NCBI RefSeq assembly: GCF_036373705.1
Contig: NC_089852.1
Coordinates: 35,108,707 to 35,172,706 of the forward strand
Direction: 5' to 3'
Length of the DNA: 64,000 nucleotides
From: Amia ocellicauda
Taxonomy: Eukaryota; Chordata; Actinopteri; Amiiformes; Amiidae
Both the position numbers and the translations under genes were made by a program. The notes beneath the pieces are model-generated. The model had not been told where the DNA came from, did no database searches, and saw only the letters and a program-made list of their open reading frames with translations. How positions within the stretch are numbered: position 1 is the first letter of the stretch; every line of letters begins with the position of its first letter. Shown one piece after another: positions 1-12,616 of this stretch.

Positions 1-3000
1 CCCCTCCTGCTGTAGATTTCCAATTTATTTTTTTAACAGGAGGCATCAATGCATAACAGTAATACGATATTTTCGGTTTTCTTTTTCCCTGTAATTCTAC
101 CTATTTGTATCATAGCAGGCGATGTGAACGGAGCAGCGAGGAGAGGGACCGGCCCAAAAGGGTCACCCTCAGTCCGGTCCCAAGCGTTTCCAATGGAAAT
201 TCAACAGTGCTGATATTGCCCTGGGAGAGAGTTCACACAGCTTATCAGGGTCCACCACGCTTGGCCTTGTGTACCACCGTGCCGTGGTGCTCTCTTCCTA
301 ATAGGCTTGGCTTTTTTCACTCTAGCATGTTGCCAAGGAGCGAACCTCAGCCCCAGCTGAACACAAGTGGGCCCCACTTGAAACGACTGGAATTCAGCTG
401 CTTCAAACCCTCGCCGTGAGCTTTCCTTTCCTTTCTCAGGGCTGGCTTTCCCCAGACAGATGGGGATAAGTCACTCCTAAAGCCCTGATCTGAACTGCCT
501 TCCTTGCCATTCTTTAATGCCGCCTTCTAGAGAACGAAGTGGCCATTTATATCTATCGAGAGTGATCACAGCTTGCTGTTACACCAGCAATAAATTTAAA
601 AGCAGGAGTTTAGGACTGTGCTATGATGTGTTAACCGTGTGGAGAGAACGCGCTGTGCTTGCTTTGCTGTTTTTGAGACTGGATGGAGGCTCTCAATACG
701 TGCTTTATCCTGTGTTTTGAGAAGGTTTAATTAGAGCAAATTAGCAAAGTTTGTTATTTCAATATGTAAGTCAGTTTATTTTTTATGTGGAAAAGTTTTT
801 TCGTGCAAATAAAGGAACTAAAATGTAAATAAGAAAACTGTGCAAATACCGGGTCAGACATTTGCATCAAGATATTAACATGATTAAATGTTCAATTTCT
901 AAATCTACAAGGCTGACAGCGTCTTGAAGCTTTCCTGTAAGATCATACATTGATCCTGTTTTTCTGAAATGGACATCGGTTTTAGCAAGATCTATCCTCT
1001 TTCAAAAAAGAAAGAGGAAAATATAATATGCTGCAGCAACATGACAGATGAACCATTCATAACAACCCCCCCACCTTGCTTTTGGACTGATGAGGGACAG
1101 AGTTTTTAAGTAAGATTAGCATGCTGCAGTGTTTAGTCCTCTGTCTGCCCTTTCCCTTGTGTGACCACAGACAGCTGTGATTTATGGTTTCGAAAACCCA
1201 ATACATTAGGCAGATTACTGCCTGCAAACCTGCAGCAGCGTTTAGAGAGTTATAGCCCAAAGTTCAAAGCAATCCAGGCTTCTACACCGGTCTTGGATAA
1301 GGGAGGAGGTAGGACGTGGTGGGGGGTGTTTGGTTTAAGGTTTAAGCTATATCCTGACTTTATGAAGTAAACTGTTTTTTATATGCCTGGTTGTGTTTTG
1401 GGTATTTTTGCGAACATGTTAACAAAAAATGCAGTTGCGTGTCTGCGTGTGTGGTCAGAGACCCTGTCTCTACTCCTCTACTTACGATTGCGATCCTCTC
1501 TCCTTGCTGTTGCCAAAACAAACCCCCTGATGCTCTCCTTTAATGAAGAGACTCTGCAGTGAGTGCGACGGTGCTGTGCTCGGCTGGAGCGCAGAGACGC
1601 AGCCCAGGATAGCGTTCGCAGAGCTGTGTGGGCAACCTTCACCTCGTCTCAGGCTTCCCTCTTGTCATTCCTGTTCCTCGCCAATTAGACGGCTGCTCCT
1701 TGCTGTGTCTTCGCCCACTGCTGTATGGAATCTGTTTACACATGAACCTACTTTTTAAGCTTTTTTTTTTTTTTTTAATTGTTAGCAAAAGTCCTGAGTT
1801 ATAGACACTGAGGTTGGGAGCCGCATGTTGATGTCTGTGTTGGTTTTGATGCAGTTTCTTTTTGTTTTGCAGATATTTCGTTATCTCATCTAGTTGCTTG
1901 CAGTTTAATTGAAATTAACGTTTCTTTGAACAATCGTTTTTTGCAGTGCTTTAAATTCCACCTCCCTTTGACTTCACTTTGTGTTTTAATTGTAGTTCAA
2001 TTACAGCTGTTACTCGATGCCATCCAGTTGCATAACTCTAATTCAATAGGCAGTAAAGTGCTTTTTCATTTGCACTATTATACAAGAATGGGTGCTTAAA
2101 ATAACTCTTTATCTGAACTAATCTGACAAAACACATGGCTTAATATGCATGCTTGTTGACTGCTATGTTTAATATAACATTAATTAGCTTGCTCATGCAT
2201 TATATTGTTAGAATTGTAATTTGTCAAAAATAAAATCACTCAAAAGCTGAGTTTAGGGACCAGTTCACCAGCTATCAATTCTATGTGATGTCATACAAGT
2301 TTTGCGATGGAAACCCAAAGAGGGAGTCAACAAAATGCAAAACCATGTCTCATTTGAAAGTGTCCTTACTTACGTTCATCATAGGAAACCAGGCACTCTT
2401 CCTTCTCGAAGCATCCGATGTCATAAAGGGGCAGTAAAATAGTCTGACCCTCAGTCCCGGTCAGTCTGCTGTGTAAATCTTCCTTTTTCATGAGCATGAC
2501 TGTGAAAATGTCCCACCTCATTAATCGCTACATGTGACCAGTTGTCCTCTCACCAGCCAAGGCTTATCGAGCTGTTCATTGGAGCTGAAAAGCTTGCCCA
2601 CAGATTGGGTTTTTCTGGTGTAGGGGCCACGTTGAGACTGAGTTGGGTGGAAATGTTTGAGATTGGGGGAATGGGGGAATCTTATTGTGTCATAGAGAAT
2701 GATTGAGAGGGTCATGGTGACTACGTAACCTTGCATTTATAACTAGGATCATCTACTGGGTGTAGATGTTTAACACCTCTATAATCGGAAGTGCATACAA
2801 CCAAAAGAAAAAGCACTCATTGTTCTTCCATAGCTCTTTCCATTTCTCTTTCGTGTTCTGCCTCACATCTCCAACAAGACATTAACATTCAAAGGAGTTT
2901 TGGCTGTTTATATGCAGGGACCCTTTCACTGACCTGAAGAATTACATTTTGGGCAGAAATCAAACATCGGTGTCGAGGATTCTTCATCTGAGCCCTGATT

Positions 3001-3075
3001 AATTAGACCAGATTGCTTTCTATTGTACTTCCTCCAGTGATCTGAACTATTGATTGCAGGTTTAAAGCATTAGAA

Positions 3076-3224
3076 GGTGATAGTGTCACTACCTGCTCTT
3101 CAAGAGAACATTATCTGCTATTATCAGATAGAAACTAATTATCTGTAAATATTATCAGACCATTTCCATTCTGTCCTTTTCTGAATTACCCTCTTGAGGA
3201 TCACGTTTGTACTCCATTATCAGA
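3076..3224. promoter_or_regulatory. Cluster of WGATAR (GATA-factor) motifs, possible enhancer
   Basis: About seven matches to WGATAR, or its complement YTATCW, fall within roughly 150 bp: TGATAG near 3078, TTATCT at 3111, TTATCA at 3121 with an overlapping AGATAG, TTATCT at 3139, TTATCA at 3152 and TTATCA at 3217. Random expectation is roughly one per 500 bp on both strands, somewhat more in AT-rich DNA. The motif count is read directly; enhancer function is inference. Confidence 0.35.
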
Positions 3225-3827
3225 TTATTTTTAAAAATGAATAATTTTCATGTCCATTTGAGACGCATTAAGTAAAGGGAAATTGGTGGGTTTTAATCAT
3301 TTGGACTATAAAAGTCGACTCACAATAACATTACTGAATTATACAAGCACACAATTCTTGACAGTATTGTATTTATTTTTGATGGTGGGGTTGTTAAGGG
3401 TTGTATTGCAATATTCCATTTTGACATTTTGTACATCATTTTAAACAACCAGAAAGGATTTTGCCCTTATTGTATCTGGTTTAGGGGCAGCTCAGTGGCA
3501 CAGGGGTCCTGAAAAATGGCTCACCATGACACCTTACAGGATATGATCTGCTTTATGATCTGGAAGGAAGGAACTGGGCAGGAATAATACGTTACACACA
3601 GACGCCCTATTCTTTTATGCCAGGTATCAGAGCCGCACAAAACTGATATGATGAAACGCCGTCTGGAAGGTGCAGGTCTGTGGGGTCAGGGATGAACTGG
3701 GTAAAGTGGAAAAACCCAATTTAACAGCCTACAAAAGGTCATTCACCCACCTGCTCGTTTAAGACATTATAATGCAAGAAATGCTCAATTGTGTTTGATT
3801 TAAATTGGGCCCTTGTTGAGGTTAGTC

Positions 3828-3828
<1 letters not shown>

Positions 3829-3864
<36 letters not shown>
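3829..3864. repeat. (AC)n microsatellite
   Basis: A pure AC dinucleotide run of about 36 bp in intergenic DNA. Confidence 0.95.
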
Positions 3865-3866
<2 letters not shown>

Positions 3867-5166
3867 CTTTACAGTTACGAAGCACAGACTTTCGGGATTG
3901 TGCAGCTTCTGGCAGTTAACGAGGGCTGGTTTCCTAGCAACCAGGTAAGCGTGTGCTGTGGAACCGGATTGCTCTGTTCTGAAGATGGCAAGAAGGGGAA
4001 AGAAAGGGAAAAAAAACCCTTCAATTTAGTCTGTTTAATCTTTAACAAAATCATACCTGCCACTGCTGCTGCTGTAGCCGATCAGTCTGTAGGTTGAGCT
4101 CCCCTCCCCAGTTGGGCAGAGCTCTTTAGTGCGCAGACTTGCCGTGTTAGAGGAACGCTCCAGCGGCAGCACAGAGACGGATGTGCATAAATAATCCAAC
4201 CCTCACCACTGACTCAGTTGTTTTTCCATCCAGTTCATGGTTCCACACACGGCCCCAGCAACCTGAACCATTCCTATGCCCCCCCCACCCCTCTCTCAGA
4301 TCAGACCGCTATGCTGCCATGCTGTCAATCTGCCTTTGTCTGGAAAACGTCTTGGAGGTATCGGTGCCAACTCGCTGTGCCTCTCCTGTGTGTCAGCGAT
4401 ACGAGGAACTGTGCCAGGTCTGTTGAAGGACAGTTGTATTCGATAATATTCAGCCTTCTTAAACTATATGTTGTCCATCAAATATCCAAAAGCCCCTGCC
4501 CAGTCTGTTCACGGTTTTTTTAAAGACAGGTTCAATTAACTCTTTCCAGTACTAAATAAAATAGCTATAGAGCACTCATTTTGAGTGCGTGAAGTGTTAG
4601 ATTCCCCCCCACCCCCCCCATTTTTTCAAGGGACTCAGTGGTTGTCATTTTCTGCATGAACTGCTTTTAAAATATGAATGTTGACTTGCAAAATTGAAAT
4701 CCTCCATGGTCTAGAGACCCACTTTTATTTGAATGCCATGGTTTGTTACCATGCACTGGCTCTGTCTACTGACTGCGATTCTACCTAAATTGTATTTGAT
4801 GGCAGTGTGACCACCGACAGCGCGGTCTGTTTTCATTCACTACCAAGTCCCGATTAAATACTTGAGTTTCTTTCTAATTCTGTATCCTGAAGAGCCTGTT
4901 TGGGAAGGGTTTCTGACTCGACTGCTGCCCAGAGGTAATTGCTATTTAAATTGAATTGCTCTGCAGCTGCAAACGCTCTTTCTGCCAGACAATGGCCATT
5001 CAAAAATGTTATACCAGTCCCCTCTGGCATAACTTGTGCTGTGAATCTAATGTCAAGGTCTATAACCAGCAGATATTCTCTATTAAAGGGTTTGGATAAA
5101 CCTATCAATATAATATTGAATTGCTTTGCTTGCTTGTCAGGATCCCCAAATTATTTTATATGATTG

Positions 5167-5270
5167 GATTGTTTTCCAAAAGTTTGCATTCTGGATAATT
5201 TAAAACAAGCATTGTTTGCATTTTTTAATCATTTAATATCACCAGAATGCAAGCATGTGGGAAAACAATC
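5167..5270. repeat. Imperfect inverted repeat, about 28-bp arms
   Basis: The left arm 5167-5194 and right arm 5242-5270 are imperfect reverse complements. The outer 11 bases (GATTGTTTTCC) and the inner block TTGCATTCTGG match exactly, with a short mismatched segment between. The spacer of about 47 bp is AT-rich. It could be a small MITE remnant or a structured transcript; no target duplication is evident. Confidence 0.5.
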
Positions 5271-8200
5271 AAAACAGATTCAATTATTTGGGCATCCTGA
5301 CAATAAAGAAACATTTACTTACGATATTGATAGGTTTAGATGAACCTTTAAATAACTAACTGGCCTCATGCAATGCAGAGACATTTTATCTTTGTTAAAT
5401 CTTTAAAAGTTAAAATAATATTTTATTTCTTGTTTGTTGTGCCTGCTTCCATAAGCTCGCAAGTGCCTGATGTTTATTTTGCAATTTCCTTTGACCATTT
5501 CACATGCTTTTATGATTAGCAACACTTGAATGCGATTTAAATTCCCAGTCCCTTTCAGTTCAGCTTTGCTTGGCTGCATCAGAGAGGCCTCTTCACATTC
5601 ACTGTCACTTTTCTGCAGTGTCATCTTCAGCAGCAACAGTCTTTATGATACAACTACCAAGCTGTCTGAAAACATGAGCTCTCTGCACTGATAGCCTCCA
5701 GTTTAGTCCTCAAAACAAGAGTCTACATTAGAAATAAAGGTGAGAATACGGTTATAGCACGTATAATTAATTTGAGTGTATTTCTTTTTATCCCAAAAAA
5801 ACAAGTAAGAAATTGAGTTTCTTTTATTGCTTCAGTTTACACACAGGACATTTATTTTTTCATTGTATATTTTAAGCCACAAATGTCTATACTTCCCTTT
5901 CCCAGTAGGAATGAAAAGCGGTTCTGCAGTTTTTAGATTTTTTCCGCTTATTTCTTCCGATGGCAACAATAAAAGAAGGAAATGAGCCTGCTGCATAGAT
6001 AAATGTGGAAACGAATTACCCACCATTACATTATATTGAAGCGGATCTTACCGTTATGCTAATAAGTTAAACGCCCATAATTCTTCATTAATTGGAACTG
6101 GTTTGCTAAGAGGGAAAGGGGTTTAATAAATTACGAGGTCAATTTGCCAAAATGAACCATTATCCACCAAATTTAATTGAAATCTTTAGACATCGCAGGT
6201 ATGCTCAGGATCATAAACATATTCTTCATCCTCCAACTCACTTGCAGACCTGATTTCAGAATTATATGTGATTAAGCTATTTGGCTACAAGGTATCTTTT
6301 ATTTCTGTTCCAATTGATTGCTTGTGGGTGAGCAGTATATTATAATGTTAAAGTATCTTGGTTTACATTTTAGCCTTAAAGAATCCAAGGCTTTTTAAAG
6401 AATTCTCAGCTTTTCACATCCTCTATTCCCTCCCTCCCAGACCAAAGCCTGGTTGGAAAAATGTTGCTCAACTTTCTGTATCTTTCCTTTGTTCATTGGC
6501 AGACCGTGGAGTTCCAGATTTGCAACACCTCGTTGTGAGGCAGAAGCCAGCGCTGAATGGCAGGACATGGTGAATAGTCTGAGGTTGCTCTGAGCATCTG
6601 CTTGGCAAGCATCTCCATGGAAATGGACTGTGATTGAAGTAGATAATGCGAAACATCACGGTTCTCATTGTCACATCTTAAGAAAGCTGAAGGCAATTCA
6701 CAGTTAATGTATAACTTCTAAGGTAATAATGAAAGAAAAAATCTTAAGCAAATAACTGCTCATTGATGTGCAGTCCAATCTGATGTAGAACCAGATGTAT
6801 TTATGTATTTGTTTGTCAATTTATATCACATTATCTTTACCGGGAAAGCTTCCCTGCAGTTAGACTCCATGGGCAACCTGAGGGGAAGGAGTTATACATG
6901 TTTATCAAAGTCCTGTAAATGATCAAAACAGCTATGTGAGCTCTTGTGTGTTGTGAGAGTGAGATGGGGTGCTGATTGGTAACTTGACTATTGTAACCAT
7001 ATTCAAGGTCAGCAATACCTTAACAGTGGTCAATACAAGAACAGAAATATGTGATTTTATGAGTGTTCTGTTTAAACCTCTTTGTTTCTTCAGTGTCCAT
7101 GTTCATTGAGGGTGAGGGATTTCTGATTATTGTCCCTTTGTTAATCTTGTTGTTTTAATTACAGTAGTTGTATTTAGACCATGATACAACAGGATATGGA
7201 ATGAGTTGACAATACAAGCCATTCTGCATTTAGGTAGCTATTTAGGTGTTGGCAGACAAACTAGCATATGTCAAGAGGGGTGGACTTCATTCTGCTTCCA
7301 GAAGTAACAAAAAAGCAACCCTTGACAAGATGGTATTTATTTGTGGTAGTGACCTGTGCTACTTAATGAAATTAATTTGCTGTTCAGACTGTTTTGAATA
7401 TGGCCTGTCGTGTTATATTACTGAGCAAACAGTGCTTTGATCTGATCTTCAGTGTGTTGCTTTTAGATATTAAAGCAGTTCTTTTGAATTACACTGACAA
7501 CGGTTATTTTCAAAGGAGATGTCTTAGAATGTATTAGCAATGAAGACACGAAAAGCAAAATCACAACATTACAAAATGCATTCTAATGATTCTAGAAGTT
7601 GTCAGTATGTTACATGAAAATGCCACTCCTCACATCAGGTTTGTTGAACTGATTTGAAGCATAATAACTCCGTATTGATAACCCCTTGGGATGCATCAGA
7701 CTAGGAAGGACACTGATATTATACACCATTCTTTGTTTAACTTGCGCCACAACACACAGTGATAAAGCATTTCTTATGCAATTTGCCCAGCTTGCGTTTT
7801 GATTTTCTCAACTTGATAATTGGAAAATTTGATTTACGGGAGCTTCATTATTTCAGAATCCTGCTGTGTGTCTAGAGAATCATTCTGTTTCAAAGGACGT
7901 CATGCACAAATTGACGTTATTGCATTTGTGTTATGGACAATTTTTCACTGTGGCCAAAGCTGAGACCACCTCCAACATGTCTCTGATGAAAGGCAGTAAT
8001 GAAATTGTGGCCCAGTTTTAAAATTTTAATCCAATAACCCCATGCTTTTTATTTTATAGCCTTCTATTAATAATTACTAACACATGCTGAAATGTCTATT
8101 TGCTTGATTTTGCAACTGTACTGCTTGGCAGTTTAACATGAAAGCTGAGAAAAAAAACACATTATAACAAACTAGCCGTCTGCCTAATATGGGACTGAGA

Positions 8201-8313
8201 TGCATCTATGACAAATGATACTGTTTTCATTCTTGTGAACTAGCATACAGTCCCTGCTGAATGTGGTATGTAGATTAATTGTAAAAAAAATTCAATCCAA
8301 AGGGCATAATTAT

Positions 8314-8617
8314 GGTAACTCTTAAATGAGTGTCCTTAATAAATTATCAGTAATTAGTTTCTAAAACAGGTAGAAACCATTAATAATTCAATTTATAAAT
8401 TATCAATAAACCTTTATAAGATCTTGTATCGTGACAATTGAAAGAAAATAGTGGGTTGAAGCTGCCAAAACACAATTTTCTTTCAAATCTTTATTATAAA
8501 TGATAAATTATATCTTAAGGTTTATTGATCCATTATAAATTGAATTATTAATGGACCTAACTGTTTTATAAACTATGTACTGATCATTTATTAATGACAG
8601 TCATATTAAGTGTTACC
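8314..8617. mobile_element. MITE-like element with ~100-bp terminal inverted repeats
   Basis: The ends GGTAAC...GTTACC open two arms of about 100 bp (8314-8416 and 8516-8617). They are reverse complements with scattered substitutions, sharing blocks such as CCATTAATAATTCAATTTATAA. The central ~100 bp encodes nothing. This is the form of a non-autonomous DNA transposon. I see no clear target-site duplication, so I do not assign a superfamily. The arm mismatches indicate considerable age. Confidence 0.65.
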
Positions 8618-9165
8618 AAAATAAAAAAGTATTATATAAAGTTTTCTGCCATGCACAAGAAGGTTTAATTCTCTCACTGTTTCTTATTGAATTTAACTGA
8701 AGTGAAATAAAAAGCAAATCCGTACGAGCTGAGTAATTGACTGGGCCCTGGTGTCCACAGTTTTAGTTGGTGTCAGTCACTCTGCCTCATTCCTATGCAG
8801 AGGAGGCACCAAATAAACGCATTCATCTATATTACTTAGGCGCCAGGCACTCGCTTCTTCATCAAAATAATTTGTCATCAACTTTCAAAATAATTTGTGT
8901 CTTTAGGTCCTCTAGCAAAGGCTTGCAACTTAGATGACAAATGACAAAGCCACTTGATTTAACTTACAAGTCCAGGAACTTGCAGCACAATGAGGTGTCA
9001 GCGCTGTAGGTCACTTTGCCTGAAAAGGCAAGTCCTGCAGACACCATTGTTTCCAGTTGCTTACTAGGCCCCAGTCTCCAAAATATACCTGAGCATGGCT
9101 GCCTGGTTTTATACACACACATGAGTGGTATCATATATCTCAATATGGTGGGGAAAAAGCAAACG

Positions 9166-9181
9166 CACACACACACACACC
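9166..9181. repeat. Short (CA)n microsatellite
   Basis: A CA run of about 16 bp. Confidence 0.85.
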
Positions 9182-9354
9182 ATCAATTATTCTCGGTACT
9201 GTGATAAATTGCTGACTTCATCACACAGGACATGTAGAGTCCCACTGAAAATGTGTTTTGTGTCAACTTCGCCTGTGCTTCAAAATGGAACTGTGCATCA
9301 ATACATTATATTTAAAATAACCATAAAAAAGCAGCAATGCTTCATCACCTAGAG

Positions 9355-9595
9355 CAGTGGTTCTCAACCCTGGTCCTGGAGGACCCCCTACCCTCTCAAT
9401 TACTTCATTGAACTAATTTAAATAATTTCCTACATCAGAGCCTTTTAATTATTTTAAAATAAATAAATAAATAGTAGGGGTTTTAAAAAAAGCAAATGAT
9501 TACTTAAGGGTTCAATTAAGTAATTGAGAACTCGGTTGGAATAAAAACCAGCAGGGCAGGGCAGGGGGTCCCCAGGACCAGGGTGGGAACCACTG
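9355..9595. mobile_element. hAT-type MITE (Charlie-like termini) with 8-bp TSD
   Basis: This 241-bp element begins CAGTGGTTCTCAACCCTGG and ends CAGGGTGGGAACCACTG, so its termini are inverted repeats. It is flanked on both sides by the same 8-bp word ACCTAGAG (9347-9354 and 9596-9603). Eight-bp duplications and CAGTGGTTCTCAAC-like ends are characteristic of hAT-Charlie relatives. There is no coding capacity, so it is a non-autonomous derivative. The intact duplication makes both boundaries precise. Confidence 0.85.
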
Positions 9596-9603
9596 ACCTA
9601 GAG

Positions 9604-11460
9604 CACATGCACCGTTTATGGTAAAAAGCATCCTGAATAATGTCTGATACAATTTCCTTGCCACTAACACTGACACAGACTTCCAGACTTCAGGTCACTG
9701 CACAAATTAAACCAATAAGTTAAGCGCACAGTCGCTTCCCTGCGATTACCAGAATAAATACACCCTAGAGCACAATCGATGAGTACGATTTGCAGCGCTG
9801 ACACGTGTCACTGCTACACAGGTTAACCTCAATTTGCAGAATGCGCAATCGCAGGCTATTAATGACCTAATCTGTTTGTTTATTGTACAATGTGTCTGTA
9901 CCCCATACTCGCACACGTTTCACAAGGCAGCAAACCCCCGCGTCTTTTTCAGCACCGGACAGTTCCCTTCCTGGCTCCTCTGGCCAGTTACTGATTTGGT
10001 CTATAACAGTTGTTCGCAAACCGGCCCTGGAGCCCCTGCTCTGCTGCTTTCCGTTGCATCTGAGCTCTCAAATGCTTAATTGAACCCTTAATTTAACTAA
10101 CACGTCACTGGGCTACACCGAGTGCACTTGCGTCTGTCTCCATCCTAAACCCAAAAAACAAAGAGCAGAACATACAGTGAGGAATTTCAATGTGGAGCCC
10201 AATCGATAGATCTTTCTTTGGCGGCTGGGCATCCCTGGAGATTGTTTTTCTTTTCTTTTTTTTTTTTTAATCTAAATTGCCCCGATGTGTAATTTTCTAG
10301 GGAGGCGGTTCCTTCTCGATGATCCAGATCTGGGACAAGAAAAGGTCAGAAGTGATCGCAATATAGCGCATTCACTGCTCAACTTTTCTTTTTATTCTGC
10401 AAAAGTGTTAATCTTCAATTGTGATGTATAATTAAAACCAACTATATGACTGCCAAGTGCCAACAACCGCATTCAGATGACACCAGAAAGTTGTTTTAAC
10501 GCAGTAAGCACTAAATTATACACAAAGCTTTGACAGGTTTTGGTTACAGAACTGTTGGGAAATACTTGAGTTATTGTAATAGGAAATCCCACAGGTTCAT
10601 GTCTTTCCATTAGAGATCAGATCACGGTGGATAGTAAACGTGTCTTGGATATTGGCAAGTCCTTATACTAATGTTCAGCAGTGTGTACTTCCAGAAAGCA
10701 GAGCTAAAGAATTGATGGTATACTAGGGCTTCCGTTAGATGGACACTGCTATACGCAGGCTAAATATTTAAAACCCACAGTGAACATTGTACTGGAATTA
10801 AAATATGCAGTTGAATAATGTCTTGATAACAAGCATCCAATACATTATTTAAACAGCCCTATTATTCTTCAGTCGTGTTGATATGCATTTCTTTACTAGC
10901 TCTTAAAAGCACAGCCTAACGCCGACAGAGCCACACTGGCTGCCTGCTGGACTCCTACCAGATCCCCAATGCACAAAACCTCCGGATAGAAACTGTTTTC
11001 ATATGCACTTTCCAAACGCTTGACTTTTCACTGCGCAACGTGTTAGTCTGCTTCTTAAAACTCACACTAGCATTGCTGGGGGCTGGAGTGTAAGGATTAG
11101 CCTACTAGGTCAAATGATTCCGCTCTTCTTTGTCTTCCAACATATAGTTAACCCATTAATAATCTATTGTCGCTACACGGTCAGCATACGCAACTGCTGG
11201 TTTCCCCTCCTGTTCTCGTCACTGGTTTCCCCTCCTGTTCTCATCACAGCAATGAAAGCACTCGCCCCGAGTCAAATGATCGTGGTGTCTCTGAAACTCA
11301 AGCAAGTCCTGATTACGCATCCTCCCCATAGCGCCCACAGAGCAGGGTCGCTAAAACATTGTGTGTGCGCACTGGCAAAGAGGGAGCAGGGACAAACACA
11401 TTTGAATGCTGAAGAGCAGTTATTGCTGAGCTTACTGATGGCACGTATTGGGATGACAGG
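9604..11460. other. Intergenic DNA upstream of the C11orf87-like gene
   Basis: Apart from the repeat fragment at 10007-10100 and a poly(T) run near 10250, I see no gene or repeat. It lies immediately upstream of the inferred non-coding first exon of the gene at 12617 and may contain distal regulatory DNA. Confidence 0.5.
10007..10100. mobile_element. Diverged fragment of the same hAT-MITE family
   Basis: The segment starts with a decayed copy of the terminus (CAGTTGTTCGCAAACC...CCCTGGAGCCCCTG). It continues through a CTGCTG / GAGCTCTCAA / TTAATTGAACCCTTAA series that matches the reverse complement of the inner right half of the element at 9355-9595. The other terminus and a target duplication are not recognisable, so it is a truncated older relative. 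Confidence 0.5.
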
Positions 11461-11529
11461 AGGAGAACTGTAATGTGCACATATCCATGAATGGAGGAGC
11501 TGGGACTCGGTGATGGTTTTTCATTATCT

Positions 11530-11661
11530 AACGGGATACGTCATTGTGACCCGTAGGGATTGGCTGGGCTCTGTGCGCTTCCCAAACTGCATCTTTACAG
11601 AACTGTGCTAGTTCAGCCGGTCCTCGCCACTGGAACAGCAGGGGTCTGACACATTTACCAG
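11530..11661 (+). promoter_or_regulatory. Inferred promoter and non-coding first exon of the C11orf87-like gene
   Basis: A CRE-like TACGTCA (11537-11543) and an inverted CCAAT box (ATTGG, 11559-11563) lie about 100 bp before a strong splice donor, CCAG followed by GTAAGG with the exon ending at 11661. A matching acceptor with a pyrimidine tract, TTTCTAG, ends at 12465, so a spliced 5' UTR would enter the coding exon at 12466. The motifs are visible; the transcription start and the splice are inferred. Confidence 0.4.
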
Positions 11662-12056
11662 GTAAGGGGAACAGATATTTTACATCCTTATTGGCTGCTG
11701 GAGGCAAAATTAGGGGCAAACTTAAACCCGTATAATGTTAAACTAAATTGTGTGTTCAAGTAACGTTTCGTGTTGGGTTTATTTTCACTCATTAATCCTA
11801 AAGCATTTGGCACCGATTGCATTGGCAGCGTGATTATATTAACTCGTTTGTTTCGTGTATGGCACTGGTTTTGAGTTTTTTCAGCATCTCTCGATGTTCA
11901 GTGTTGTGCTGAAAGAATGTGCCGGAGCAGTGATGCAAGTTAAAGTATTGCATATTGCCGCTATTGCAGAAACTGAAGTGTCCTATCCTACAGTCTGTTT
12001 CTTAAATGATTTTGAATGTATTCTTTGAATACTTCTGTTTAAACAGTGACTGATCC

Positions 12057-12057
<1 letters not shown>

Positions 12058-12110
<53 letters not shown>
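12058..12110. repeat. (TTA)n microsatellite
   Basis: An uninterrupted trinucleotide run of about 53 bp in the inferred 5' UTR intron of the C11orf87-like gene. Confidence 0.95.
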
Positions 12111-12616
12111 TCATAAATACAATCGGCATTCAAAGGGGTTTATATTTAATTCATATATGGTTAAGCTCAAATAACAAGGAGCACATGAAGGTGACAGCTT
12201 CTTTTGTACGGTTTGCCCCCCTGTTAAAAGCTTCTTCGTTCATGATATAACCCTTAGACTAGCATCAGCATTAGATGTGTATACTGCAAGCTTTCTTTAA
12301 TAGGCTTTTCATTCATATAATTATTATATTATCATTAAAAGTGTGTTTCATCAATCCTATGGATTGCGAATACGGTCATTTCCCCTATTGATGTGTCACA
12401 GTCTGTCTGCATAACAACCCTCAATGGCATGTTAATCACCCATTCTGTATTGGGTCCATTTCTAGGTTATTCCTATGGGAAGCGCAAGGCATTTCATTGG
12501 GACGGCATCACCGTGAGGGCAGCAATCACTCGGAGAGAGACAGGAGAGGGGAACCCTGCATCGGAGAACCCTTACACACACCAGGAACAGAGACTCTGCC
12601 CTGAGAAACCTGCTCA

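Larger units (their letters stand above)
1..8313. other. Intergenic DNA without a recognisable gene
   Basis: I see no coding exon here. Open frames are short (under about 105 codons), lack family resemblance and do not line up with paired splice sites. The stretch is AT-rich and contains a GATA-motif cluster near 3.1 kb, a CA microsatellite at 3.83 kb and an imperfect inverted repeat at 5.17-5.27 kb, each listed separately. The rest appears to be unique intergenic sequence. Distal enhancers or long non-coding transcripts cannot be excluded by eye. Confidence 0.6.

Noticed and set aside
3485-3620. Possible tRNA-derived SINE head (GGGGCAGCTCAGTGGCACAGG)
   Set aside because: Only about 20 bases resemble a SINE promoter. 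There is no clear B box, tail or target duplication.
11114-11473. 119-codon plus-strand frame upstream of the C11orf87-like gene
   Set aside because: No domain, includes a short local duplication (GGTTTCCCCTCCTGTTCTC), and is not supported by splice context.
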